This document shows positions 1 to 7,386 of a stretch of 33,769 bases of DNA, one piece after another. Position 1 is the stretch's first letter. Every line of letters starts with the position of its first letter. The translations under genes and the position numbers were made by a program. The notes beneath the pieces were generated by a model. That model saw only the letters and a program-made list of their open reading frames with translations. It searched no databases and was not told where the DNA came from. This stretch comes from Reyranella massiliensis 521 (GTDB taxonomy: Bacteria; Pseudomonadota; Alphaproteobacteria; Reyranellales; Reyranellaceae): positions 1 to 33,769 of the forward strand of contig CAMARK010000052.1 in the NCBI GenBank assembly GCA_945860205.1, given 5' to 3'.

Positions 1-450
1 CAGCAAGAGCAAAAGTCGGCATCAAGCCCGGCATCGCGGCAGTACCGCATCGAAGAGCAAGTAGGCTACCTACTGCGGCGCGCGCATCAACGCGCCAGTG
101 CCATCTTCCAGGTCAGCATCGGCGATCCCAACATCACGCCGACCCAGTACTCGAGCCTGGTGAAGCTGAACGAGTACACTGAGCTGTCGCAGAATCTGCT
201 CGGGCGCCTTGTCGGCATGGACAAGGCCACGATGCAGGGCGTGGTGCGGCGGCTGAAGGAGCGGGGCCTCGTCGATTCGCGGCCCGATCCCGGCGATGCG
301 CGGCGCACGCTGCTCAGCCTGACGACGGAAGGCCAGCGGCTGGTGAACAAGCTCCTGATCAACGGCCCCGCAGTATCGCGCGAGACCATGAAGCCGCTCA
401 CCGCCCAGGAGCAGCGGCAGCTTCTCGAACTCCTGTCCAGGATCGTCTGA
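1..450 (+). CDS. MarR-family transcriptional regulator, 5' end outside window
   Basis: The frame is open from base 1 and ends at TGA 448-450, so about 149 C-terminal residues are visible and the start lies upstream of the window. It shows the MarR winged helix: the helix around TPTQYSSLVKL, the recognition helix DKATMQGVVRRLKERGLV and the wing with SRPDPGDARRTLLSLT. The dimerising C-terminal helices follow. MarR proteins usually bind short inverted repeats as dimers and are released by an aromatic or phenolic ligand. The gene lies on the same strand just upstream of the Mo-hydroxylase operon. Three 13-bp repeats carrying CAATTG start two bases after its stop, so I infer that it controls the downstream locus. 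The family call is firm; the target and ligand are inferred. Confidence 0.9.
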   Translation, partial: QQEQKSASSPASRQYRIEEQVGYLLRRAHQRASAIFQVSIGDPNITPTQYSSLVKLNEYTELSQNLLGRLVGMDKATMQGVVRRLKERGLVDSRPDPGDARRTLLSLTTEGQRLVNKLLINGPAVSRETMKPLTAQEQRQLLELLSRIV

Positions 451-451
451 A

Positions 452-490
452 CCGGACTCAATTGCCGGACTCAATTGCCGGACTCAATTG
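452..490. repeat. Three perfect 13-bp tandem repeats, candidate operator
   Basis: The unit CCGGACTCAATTG occurs three times without mismatch, at 452-464, 465-477 and 478-490. A much weaker partial copy may follow. Each unit holds the palindrome CAATTG, so identical palindromes recur every 13 bp. A TTGACT hexamer that could serve as a -35 element lies at 492-497, directly after the last copy, but I see no convincing -10. The array sits between the MarR gene and the first hydroxylase gene. It may be the operator, or a simple replication-slippage repeat. Confidence 0.75.
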
Positions 491-535
491 TTTGACTCGC
501 ACGGCCTCTCTGGCCATCGTGCGTACACGAACGAT

Positions 536-1366
536 ATGGGTGAATACGTCCGTCCTTCGCGCCTTGAAGAGGCGTTATCGGCCCTCGCACGGCCGCATGT
601 GGTGCTGGCGGGCGGCACCGATTTCTATCCGGCCCGGGTCGGGCGGACGATCGACGAAGACATCCTCGACATCAGCGCCATTGCAGTCCTACGGGGCATT
701 TCCGCCACGACCGAGGGCTGGCGGCTGGGCGCCACCACGAGCTGGAGCGAGCTGATCGAAGCCGATCTGCCGCCTTTGTTCGATGGCCTGAAGCAGGCCG
801 CGCGCGAGGTCGGCGGCCGGCAGATCCAGAACGCCGGAACCCTGGCCGGCAACCTCTGCAACGCCTCGCCGGCAGCCGACGGCGTGCCGAGCCTGCTGAC
901 GCTCGACGCCGAGGTCGAGATCGCAAGCCGGGCCGCGACGCGCCGCCTGCCGCTCGACCAGTTCATCACCGGCGTCCGCCGTACCGCGCTGATCTCAGGC
1001 GAACTGGTCGTCGCGATCCATATTCCCAAACCCGCGCGCGAGACGCAGAGCGCCTTCCTCAAGCTCGGCGCGCGGCGCTATCTCGTGATCTCGATCGCCA
1101 TGGCCGCCGCCGCGATCGAGATTGTCGACGGCCGCGTCGTCGCCGCCCGCCTCGCCGTCGGCGCCTGCTCCGCCGTCGCCCAGCGGCTGCCGGCGCTTGA
1201 AGCGGTCCTCCTGGGCGCGCCGGTCGATCGACATCTGGCCGACCGGGTCGACCTCGCCCATCTCGCGCCGCTCGCGCCCATCGACGACATTCGCGGCAGC
1301 GCCAGCTACCGCAGCGACTCCGTCCTCGTGCTGCTGCGCCGCCTGCTGGCGGGGTTCGCGCCATGA
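536..1366 (+). CDS. FAD-binding subunit of a xanthine dehydrogenase-family Mo hydroxylase (CoxM/NdhF type)
   Basis: This 276-aa protein should pass electrons from the Fe-S clusters of the hydroxylase to FAD and then to an acceptor, in the cytoplasm. It has both FAD loops of the CoxM family: AGGTDFYPARVG near residues 24-35, and NAGTLAGNLCNASPAADG near residue 100. The length fits the family, usually 270-290 aa. I chose ATG 536 because the family normally begins just before a YxRP motif, here MGEYVRPSRLEEA. The frame is open back to TTG 488, but that would translate part of the 13-bp repeat array. No strong Shine-Dalgarno is visible. The stop overlaps the next gene by 4 bp (ATGA), so the two subunits are translationally coupled. 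Confidence 0.88.
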   Translation: MGEYVRPSRLEEALSALARPHVVLAGGTDFYPARVGRTIDEDILDISAIAVLRGISATTEGWRLGATTSWSELIEADLPPLFDGLKQAAREVGGRQIQNAGTLAGNLCNASPAADGVPSLLTLDAEVEIASRAATRRLPLDQFITGVRRTALISGELVVAIHIPKPARETQSAFLKLGARRYLVISIAMAAAAIEIVDGRVVAARLAVGACSAVAQRLPALEAVLLGAPVDRHLADRVDLAHLAPLAPIDDIRGSASYRSDSVLVLLRRLLAGFAP

Positions 1367-4071
1367 AGGTGGTGTTCACCCTGAACGGCACGGCGGCGAG
1401 CTGGAGCGGTCCGCCGGTCACCCGGCTTGCCGCCGCGTTGCGCGACGATCTCGGCCTCACCGGCACCAAGGTCGGCTGCGATGCCGGCGACTGCGGCGCC
1501 TGCACCGTGCTGCTCGATGGCCGGCAGGTCTGCGCGTGTCTGGTGGCGGTCGGCCAGGTCGAGGGCCGTGCCGTCGAAACGGTCGAAGGCCTGGCCGGTG
1601 CCGACGGTACCCTGGCGCGTCTGCAAGATTCTTTCCTCGCGCACGGCGCCGCCCAATGCGGCATCTGCACGCCGGGCATGCTGATGGCAGCCGAGGACCT
1701 GCTGCGGCAGGTGGCACAACCGGACCGCCGCGAGGTCGAGGACGCGCTGGGTGGCGTGCTGTGCCGCTGCACCGGCTACACAAAGATCGTCGATGCCGTT
1801 CTGTCCGCTTCCGCGCAGGCGCCGGTGGTGGTGCCCGAGGCTGGCGCTGCCGTGGGAGCGCGCCTGCCGCGCGTAGATGGTCACGCCAAGGTCACAGGTC
1901 GCGACGTGTTCGGCGCCGACGGCATTCCGGCCGACGCTCTCTGGATCCGCGTGGTGCGTTCGCCCCATGCCCGCGGCCGGTTCGTGCTGGGCGATCTGGC
2001 GCCGTTGCGCGGGCGGCTGGCCGCCGTGCTCACGGCGTCGGATGTGCCGTTCAACGGTTTCGGCATCTATCCCGACATCAAGGACCAGCCGGTGCTGGCC
2101 GACGGGATCGTGCGTTATCGCGGCGAGGCAGTGCTGGCATTGGTCGGCGAGCGTGCGGCCGTGCTCTCCATCGGCGACGACGAAGTGCCGATTGCCTGGA
2201 CCGCCGAGCCGCCGGTGATGGGCATCGATGCGGCAACGGCGGCCGATGCGCCATTGGTCCAGGCCGACAAGCCGAAAAACCTGCTGCTGGACGGCGGCGT
2301 GCGCCATGGCGATGCGGCGGCGGCCTTCGCTGATTGCGCCGCCGTGGCCGAAGGCGTGTTCGAGACCGCCTTCGTCGAGCATGCCTATATCGAGCCCGAG
2401 GCCGGCTGGGCCCGGCGCGTGGGCGACCGCATCGAAATCCATGTCACGACGCAGACGCCCTACATGGACCGTGACGAGATCGCCAACGTGATGCGGCTCC
2501 GGCCCGAGAGCGTGCGCATCGTGCCGACCGCCTGCGGTGGCGGCTTCGGCGGCAAGCTCGACCTCTCGGTTCAGCCTCTGGTGGCGATCGCGGCCTGGCT
2601 GCTGAAGCGGCCCGTGGCCTGCGTCTACACAAGGCCCGAAAGCATGGCCGCCACCACCAAGCGTCATCCGGCCCGCGTCTCGGCCAAATTCGGTTGCGAC
2701 GCCGAGGGCAAGCTGGTGGCCTGTGACGTGTCGGCGACCTTCGATACCGGCGCCTATGCCTCGTGGGGGCCGACCGTCGCCAACCGAGTGCCGGTCCATG
2801 CCATGGGACCCTATGCCGTGCCCCATGTGCGGACCTGGGGTGAGGCCTTCTTCACCAACGGCCCGCCGGCCGGCGCCTTCCGTGGCTTCGGCGTGCCGCA
2901 GGCTGCCATCGCCCACGAGGCGATGATGGACGAGCTGGCCGATCAGCTCGGCATCGATCGCCTCGAATTCCGGCACCGCAATGCGCTCCGCGCCGGCGAC
3001 AGGACGGCGACGGGACAGGTGCTGGCCCATTCCGCCGGTCTCGCGCAATGCCTCGAGGCGCTGCGGCCACATTGGCTGAAGGCGCGCGACGAGGTTGCGG
3101 CGTTCAACGACAAAGGTGGCATCAGGCGCCGCGGCGTCGGTGTCGGCTGCATGTGGTACGGCATCGGCAATACGTCGATGTCCAACCCCTCGCGCATGCG
3201 CGTGGGCCTGTCGCCGGCCGGCACGCTCACCCTCTACAGCGGCGCGGTCGATATCGGGCAGGGCAGCAACACCATCATGACCCAGATCGCGGCCGACGCG
3301 CTCGGCCTGCCGGCGGCGCAGTTCGCCTTGGTCCAGGGCGACACTGATCTCACCGCTGACGCCGGCAAGACCTCGGCGTCGCGCCAGACCTTCGTGTCGG
3401 GCAGGGCGGCCGAAGGCGCGGGCAAGGATCTCCGCCAGCAGATCCTGCGGCTGGCCAATGCCGGGACCGAGGCGGCGCTGTCGCTGGATGGCGCCAGGCT
3501 CACGGTGCGCGACGGCGCGGAGGTCCGCACCATCGACCTCGCGACGACCGAGGCCCTGATGGGCGAGGGCACGTTCGATCCGCCGACCACGCCGCTCGAC
3601 GCCAACGGCCAGGGCATCCCCTACGCGACCTATGCCTTTGCCGCGCAAATGGCCGAGGTCGAGGTCGACACCGAACTCGGTACCGTGAAAGTGCTGCGCA
3701 TCGTGGCGGCCCACGATGTCGGCAAGGCGATCAACCCGACCTTGGTCGAAGGCCAGATCGAGGGCGGCATCGCGCAGGGGTTGGGCCTCGCCCTGATGGA
3801 AGAATTCCTGCCCGGCCGCACCGAGAACCTGCACGATTACCTGATCCCGACCATCGGCGACGTGCCCCTGATCGAATGCATCCTGATCGAGGATCGTGAA
3901 CCGCTCGGCCCCTCCGGCGCCAAAGGCGTGGGCGAACCCGGCCTCGTCCCGACGGCGCCGGCCATCCTGGGCGCCGTTCATCACGCCACGGGCGTGCGCG
4001 CGCACCGCGTTCCGCTGTTGCCGCACCGCTTGCGTGAGGCCATCGTCTCTTTGAAGGGGACAGGGGCATGA
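1363..4071 (+). CDS. Fused [2Fe-2S] and molybdopterin subunit of a Mo hydroxylase (CoxS-CoxL type fusion)
   Basis: This 902-aa protein is the catalytic subunit of a xanthine dehydrogenase/aldehyde oxidase-family enzyme, which hydroxylates heteroaromatic rings or aldehydes with water. Residues 1-150 hold two [2Fe-2S] sets: C39, C44, C47 and C59 (plant type), and C99, C102, C134 and C136. From about residue 168 comes the molybdopterin domain. It has GGGFGGK at 392-398, PAGAFRGFG at 502-510, GQGS at 632-635, and the base Glu in GVGEPG at residue 858. All key residues are present, so it should be active. Fe-S and Mo modules are commonly separate proteins (S/L), or fused with FAD in between as in eukaryotic XDH; here only Fe-S and Mo are fused. 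The substrate cannot be read from sequence. The neighbouring 6-hydroxynicotinate reductase-like gene suggests an N-heteroaromatic. Confidence 0.92.
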   Translation: MKVVFTLNGTAASWSGPPVTRLAAALRDDLGLTGTKVGCDAGDCGACTVLLDGRQVCACLVAVGQVEGRAVETVEGLAGADGTLARLQDSFLAHGAAQCGICTPGMLMAAEDLLRQVAQPDRREVEDALGGVLCRCTGYTKIVDAVLSASAQAPVVVPEAGAAVGARLPRVDGHAKVTGRDVFGADGIPADALWIRVVRSPHARGRFVLGDLAPLRGRLAAVLTASDVPFNGFGIYPDIKDQPVLADGIVRYRGEAVLALVGERAAVLSIGDDEVPIAWTAEPPVMGIDAATAADAPLVQADKPKNLLLDGGVRHGDAAAAFADCAAVAEGVFETAFVEHAYIEPEAGWARRVGDRIEIHVTTQTPYMDRDEIANVMRLRPESVRIVPTACGGGFGGKLDLSVQPLVAIAAWLLKRPVACVYTRPESMAATTKRHPARVSAKFGCDAEGKLVACDVSATFDTGAYASWGPTVANRVPVHAMGPYAVPHVRTWGEAFFTNGPPAGAFRGFGVPQAAIAHEAMMDELADQLGIDRLEFRHRNALRAGDRTATGQVLAHSAGLAQCLEALRPHWLKARDEVAAFNDKGGIRRRGVGVGCMWYGIGNTSMSNPSRMRVGLSPAGTLTLYSGAVDIGQGSNTIMTQIAADALGLPAAQFALVQGDTDLTADAGKTSASRQTFVSGRAAEGAGKDLRQQILRLANAGTEAALSLDGARLTVRDGAEVRTIDLATTEALMGEGTFDPPTTPLDANGQGIPYATYAFAAQMAEVEVDTELGTVKVLRIVAAHDVGKAINPTLVEGQIEGGIAQGLGLALMEEFLPGRTENLHDYLIPTIGDVPLIECILIEDREPLGPSGAKGVGEPGLVPTAPAILGAVHHATGVRAHRVPLLPHRLREAIVSLKGTGA

Positions 4072-5498
4072 GCGACGACATCTCGCTCACCGAGGCCGAG
4101 CGCGCCGCCAGCATCGTGCGCTGCGACGCCTGTCCCGTGCTGTGCCGCATCCGGCCCGGCCGCGCCGGCGCCTGCGACCGCTACGCCAACGAAGAGGGCA
4201 GGCTGGTGCGGGTCGATCCGCTGGTGCTGCTGGCCAAGCCCGATATTGCGCGCGTGGCCTTCGTCGAGGGCAACGGCGCCTGGCGCGGCGAACTCGGCAA
4301 AGGAGAAGGCGCGTTCGTCACCGGCATCGGCGCCACCACCACCTATCCCGACTACAAGCCGGCACCCTTCATCGTTTCCTCGAAGCACGACGGCATCGAC
4401 ATGGTCACGGTCGTGACCGAAGGCATTTTCAGCTACTGCGGTGTAAAAGTGAAAATCGACACCGACCGCTATCTTGGGCCCGAGCAGGCGGCAGTGCGGG
4501 TCAAGGGCGAGGCCGTGGGCCACGTCACCACGGCGGAATATGGCTCGCAGATGCTGTCGCTGGGCGGCGTGCATCACCTGACGGGCGGCAGCAAGAAGGA
4601 GGGCGTCGTCACCTGCGACGCGCTTTTAGCACTCTGCAATCGCGAGGCGGTGGAACTTTCGATCGACGGCGGCGCGACCGTCGTGGTCCAGGCCGAGAGG
4701 CCGCCGATCGTGAACGGCACGGCCGAGGAGCGCATGCGGGTGGGCTGTGGTTCGGCCGCCATCGGCATGTTCGCGCCGCAGTGGCACGGCCATGTCGATG
4801 AGGTGATCGTGGTCGACGATCACATCACCGGCGTTTTGAGCGAGCATCAGGGTGGCGCCTTCCTCGACATGAAGCCTGCCGGCATCCGCGTCCGCGGCCG
4901 CCGCTCGACGCCGGGCCGCTACTTCCAGGTGGCCGAACCGGGCCTCGGTTGGGGCGGCACCGACGTAAAGGATCCGCTGGAGATCATCGATCGCATCGAT
5001 CCCAAGCAGGCCTGGCCTGGCCTCAGGCTGCTGATGGTCTCGACCACGGGCGAGCATTCGGCCTGGTTCGAACTCGACAAGGATTTGAAACCGCAACCCG
5101 TGCCGATGCCGGGGCCGGTGCGTCTCGTGGTCGAGCGGATTGCCGAGAATTGCGAGCCCGCGCTCTGCACCGTGCTGTTCATGGCCGGCGCCGGCGGTTC
5201 GTTGCGGGCCGGCGTCACGGAAAATCCGGTGCGGCTCACGCGGTCGGTGCGCGACACGCTGACCAAGGTCACCCTGGGCGGCGCGCCGGCCTTCGTCTGG
5301 CCGGGCGGCGGCATCACGCTGATGGTCGACGTGGCGCGCATGCCGGCCAATTCCTTCGGCTACGTGCCCACGCCGGCGCTGGTGGCGCCGATCGAATTCA
5401 CCCTGCGGGCCGACGACTATGCCGCGCTGGGCGGCTATAGCTCGCGCGCCGTCACGCTCGACAGCGTGCTGCGCGACCACAAGGTCCGCGTCGAATGA
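4068..5498 (+). CDS. 6-hydroxynicotinate reductase-like iron-sulfur protein
   Basis: I recognise this 476-aa protein as the family annotated 6-hydroxynicotinate reductase. In Eubacterium barkeri that enzyme reduces 6-hydroxynicotinate to 1,4,5,6-tetrahydro-6-oxonicotinate and contains Fe-S clusters and covalently bound flavin. Here C19, C22, C26 and C36 form a CX2CX3CX9C set at the N terminus that fits one [4Fe-4S] cluster. Other cysteines are at 124, 183, 190, 227, 362 and 367. There is no signal peptide, so it should be cytoplasmic. Two GAT tripeptides, at 88-90 and 202-204, resemble the core of ApbE flavinylation sites but lack the Ser/Thr before Gly. ATGA overlaps join it to the Mo-hydroxylase upstream and UPF0280 downstream. 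Family membership is likely; activity on 6-hydroxynicotinate itself is unproven, since the genes for the rest of that pathway are absent. Confidence 0.75.
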   Translation: MSDDISLTEAERAASIVRCDACPVLCRIRPGRAGACDRYANEEGRLVRVDPLVLLAKPDIARVAFVEGNGAWRGELGKGEGAFVTGIGATTTYPDYKPAPFIVSSKHDGIDMVTVVTEGIFSYCGVKVKIDTDRYLGPEQAAVRVKGEAVGHVTTAEYGSQMLSLGGVHHLTGGSKKEGVVTCDALLALCNREAVELSIDGGATVVVQAERPPIVNGTAEERMRVGCGSAAIGMFAPQWHGHVDEVIVVDDHITGVLSEHQGGAFLDMKPAGIRVRGRRSTPGRYFQVAEPGLGWGGTDVKDPLEIIDRIDPKQAWPGLRLLMVSTTGEHSAWFELDKDLKPQPVPMPGPVRLVVERIAENCEPALCTVLFMAGAGGSLRAGVTENPVRLTRSVRDTLTKVTLGGAPAFVWPGGGITLMVDVARMPANSFGYVPTPALVAPIEFTLRADDYAALGGYSSRAVTLDSVLRDHKVRVE

Positions 5499-6352
5499 GC
5501 GCCGTCTCCGCCCGCCTGCCCGATGGCCGGCTGCATCTGCAGCAGGGGCCGATCGACCTCGTGATCGAGGCGTTCGGCGAGGCGGGCGAGGTCGGCCGCG
5601 CCTATGCCCAGGCGGCCGACCGATTCGCCGACATTCTCGAAACGCTGGTGAGCGAACTCGCGACGCTGCGCCGACCCATCGGTGAGGAGCCGCCAAGGCT
5701 GCAAGGGCCTGTCGCGCGTCGCATGGCCGAGGCGGTGTGGCCACATCGCGCGGTCTACATCACGCCGATGGCGGCCGTGGCGGGCGCGGTGGCGGACGAA
5801 GTGCTGGCAGCGCTGGTGCGGGGCCGCAGGCTCGACAAGGCCTACGTCAACGACGGCGGCGACATTGCGATCCATCTCGCGCCTGGCCATCAACTGCGGG
5901 CAGGCATCGTGGCCGACCTTCAGGCGCCGCAACTCTCGGGTTTCGCCACCCTTCACCACGACCGCCCGGTGCGCGGCATCGCCACCTCGGGCTGCGGCGG
6001 GCGCTCCTTTTCACTCGGTATCGCCGATTCGGCCACGGTGCTGGCCGCGACGGCGGCGGCAGCCGATGCGGCGGCGACGCTGATCGCCAACGCCGTCAAC
6101 GTCGATGCCCTGGCGATCAGCCGTCGGCCGGCCTGTGAGATCGATCCCGACAGCGACCTGGGCGAGATCCCGGTGACGGTGAAGGTTGGCGATCTCTCGC
6201 CGGTCCTTGTCGCCGAGGCGTTGGACCGCGGCCTCGGCGAAGCCCGGCGGCTCAGGCTCTGCGGCCTGATCGACAGCGCGGCCCTCTCGCTGCAGGGACA
6301 ATGGCGCATTGACGCCGGCAGCGGCGCGCTTGGCGAGGTGAGGGCGGGATGA
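5495..6352 (+). CDS. UPF0280 family protein (ApbE-related)
   Basis: This 285-aa protein of unknown function belongs to UPF0280, a branch of the ApbE superfamily. ApbE is an FAD:protein FMN transferase that attaches FMN to Thr or Ser of target proteins. Shared features are NDGGDIAI at 119-126, matching the ApbE GGDL loop, and ADAAATLIANAV at 190-201, matching ApbE ADALAT, whose Asp binds metal. The ApbE HIxDPxTG motif is not evident; GCGGRSFSLGIADSA lies in its place around 166-180. It has no signal peptide, unlike many true ApbE proteins. ATGA overlaps on both sides tie its expression to the reductase-like gene. A role as flavin transferase or maturation factor for that reductase is my inference. 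Confidence 0.82.
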   Translation: MSAVSARLPDGRLHLQQGPIDLVIEAFGEAGEVGRAYAQAADRFADILETLVSELATLRRPIGEEPPRLQGPVARRMAEAVWPHRAVYITPMAAVAGAVADEVLAALVRGRRLDKAYVNDGGDIAIHLAPGHQLRAGIVADLQAPQLSGFATLHHDRPVRGIATSGCGGRSFSLGIADSATVLAATAAAADAAATLIANAVNVDALAISRRPACEIDPDSDLGEIPVTVKVGDLSPVLVAEALDRGLGEARRLRLCGLIDSAALSLQGQWRIDAGSGALGEVRAG

Positions 6353-6936
6353 GCGATCTGGTGAAACTGCGAAAGTACGTGGCGACGGTCGAGGAGACGC
6401 ATCACGACGGCGGGCCGATGCTGGCGCGCGCGGTGACCAAGGCGGTGGTCGGCGGCGTGATCGCCAATCCTTATGCCGGCCGGCACGTCGCCGATATCCA
6501 GCCGATGATGAAGGCGCTGGAACCGCTGGCGGTCGATCTCACCGAACGCGTCATGAAGCTCTTGAATGCCAAGGGCTCCGACCTCGAAGCCTACGGCAAG
6601 GGTGTGGTCGTGGGTCTGGCCGGCGAGCTGGAGCACGCGGCGCTGTGGCACCAACCCTCGGGGTTCGGGATCCGCCACGCCATGGGAGGCGCCAAGTCGA
6701 TCGTGCCCTCGACGGTGAAGGTCGCGGCGGGCGGTGCGCGCATCGATATTCCACTGCATCACGTGACCGCGGCCTATGTGCGCAGCCATTTCGACGCGAT
6801 CGAGTTCTGCGTGCCCGACGGGCCCAGGCCCGACGAGATCGTGTTCATCGTCGCGGCCGCGATCGGTGGCCGCCCGCATGCCCGCGTCGGCGGGCTGACG
6901 GTGGATGGCATCAAGCTGGGAGACGGACAGCGATGA
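6349..6936 (+). CDS. Amino acid synthesis family protein (DUF1185, PF06684)
   Basis: This 195-aa cytoplasmic protein has the DUF1185 core GLAGELEHAALWHQP at 89-103, followed by GAKSIVPS at 114-121. Known structures of the family show a variant of the Bacillus chorismate mutase fold, but no reaction is established. His and Glu in the GExEH segment are candidate active-site residues. It overlaps UPF0280 by 4 bp upstream and the NTF2-like gene by 4 bp downstream (ATGA both times). My recollection is that this family often travels with UPF0280 and 6-hydroxynicotinate reductase-like genes, so it probably acts in the same pathway, perhaps as an isomerase or hydrolase on a ring-derived intermediate. 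The length looks complete. Confidence 0.85.
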   Translation: MSDLVKLRKYVATVEETHHDGGPMLARAVTKAVVGGVIANPYAGRHVADIQPMMKALEPLAVDLTERVMKLLNAKGSDLEAYGKGVVVGLAGELEHAALWHQPSGFGIRHAMGGAKSIVPSTVKVAAGGARIDIPLHHVTAAYVRSHFDAIEFCVPDGPRPDEIVFIVAAAIGGRPHARVGGLTVDGIKLGDGQR

Positions 6937-7310
6937 GCGATGCCCTGACGGCGGCGATGACGGCGCTCGACGACTATATGGCGGCGCTCAACCGCGGCGA
7001 CGAGCCCGGCGTCAACGCCGCCTGCAATTTCCCGCATGTGCGTCTGGCCGGCGGCAAGGTCGTCGTCTGGCCGGACCATGGCGACTACAAACTCGACGAT
7101 TTCATCGCGCGCGCCGGCGACGGTTGGCATCGCAGCACCTGGGACGAGCGCACACCGATCCATGTCGGCAAGAACAAGGTTCATCTCAAGGTGAAGTTCA
7201 GCCGCTGGCGCAAGGATGGCTCGCTGTTGGGCGCCTTCGAGACGATCTACATCGTGACCTTTCAAAACGGTCATTGGGGCATACAGGCGCGGTCGAGTTT
7301 CGCCGACTGA
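6933..7310 (+). CDS. NTF2-like / SnoaL-type small protein
   Basis: This 125-aa protein begins at ATG 6933, which overlaps the DUF1185 stop by 4 bp. The frame is open further upstream, but only as an alternative frame of DUF1185. The N-terminal helix MTALDDYMAALNRGDEPGV and the strands ending in GAFETIYIVTFQNGHWGIQARSSF have the look of the NTF2/SnoaL cone fold, which forms small ligand-binding or catalytic pockets. No catalytic residues can be assigned. Its place as the last gene before the importer, coupled to the enzyme genes, suggests a small accessory enzyme or binding protein of the pathway. Confidence 0.78.
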   Translation: MSDALTAAMTALDDYMAALNRGDEPGVNAACNFPHVRLAGGKVVVWPDHGDYKLDDFIARAGDGWHRSTWDERTPIHVGKNKVHLKVKFSRWRKDGSLLGAFETIYIVTFQNGHWGIQARSSFAD

Positions 7311-7386
7311 GCGCTTGTGGGGTACGGGCTGGGCTCGCTACGCTCAGTCCAGAGAGTATTTTCACAGTTTTACGGAGGGGGATGTC

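Noticed and set aside
1306..4026. 906-aa open frame on the minus strand opposite the Mo-hydroxylase gene
   Set aside because: It mirrors the real gene's codon pattern in GC-rich DNA, is rich in Arg, His and Gly and has no domain. The + strand has all Fe-S and Mo motifs.
4068..5498. Naming the reductase gene hnr and the Mo hydroxylase nicotinate dehydrogenase
   Set aside because: Family resemblance does not fix the substrate, and enamidase and the later nicotinate-fermentation genes are missing from the window.
7311..7386. Second copy of the palindromic repeat upstream of the binding-protein gene
   Set aside because: A short CTCGCTACGCTC string looks similar, but there is no inverted arm and no match to the rest of the 15155-15239 element.
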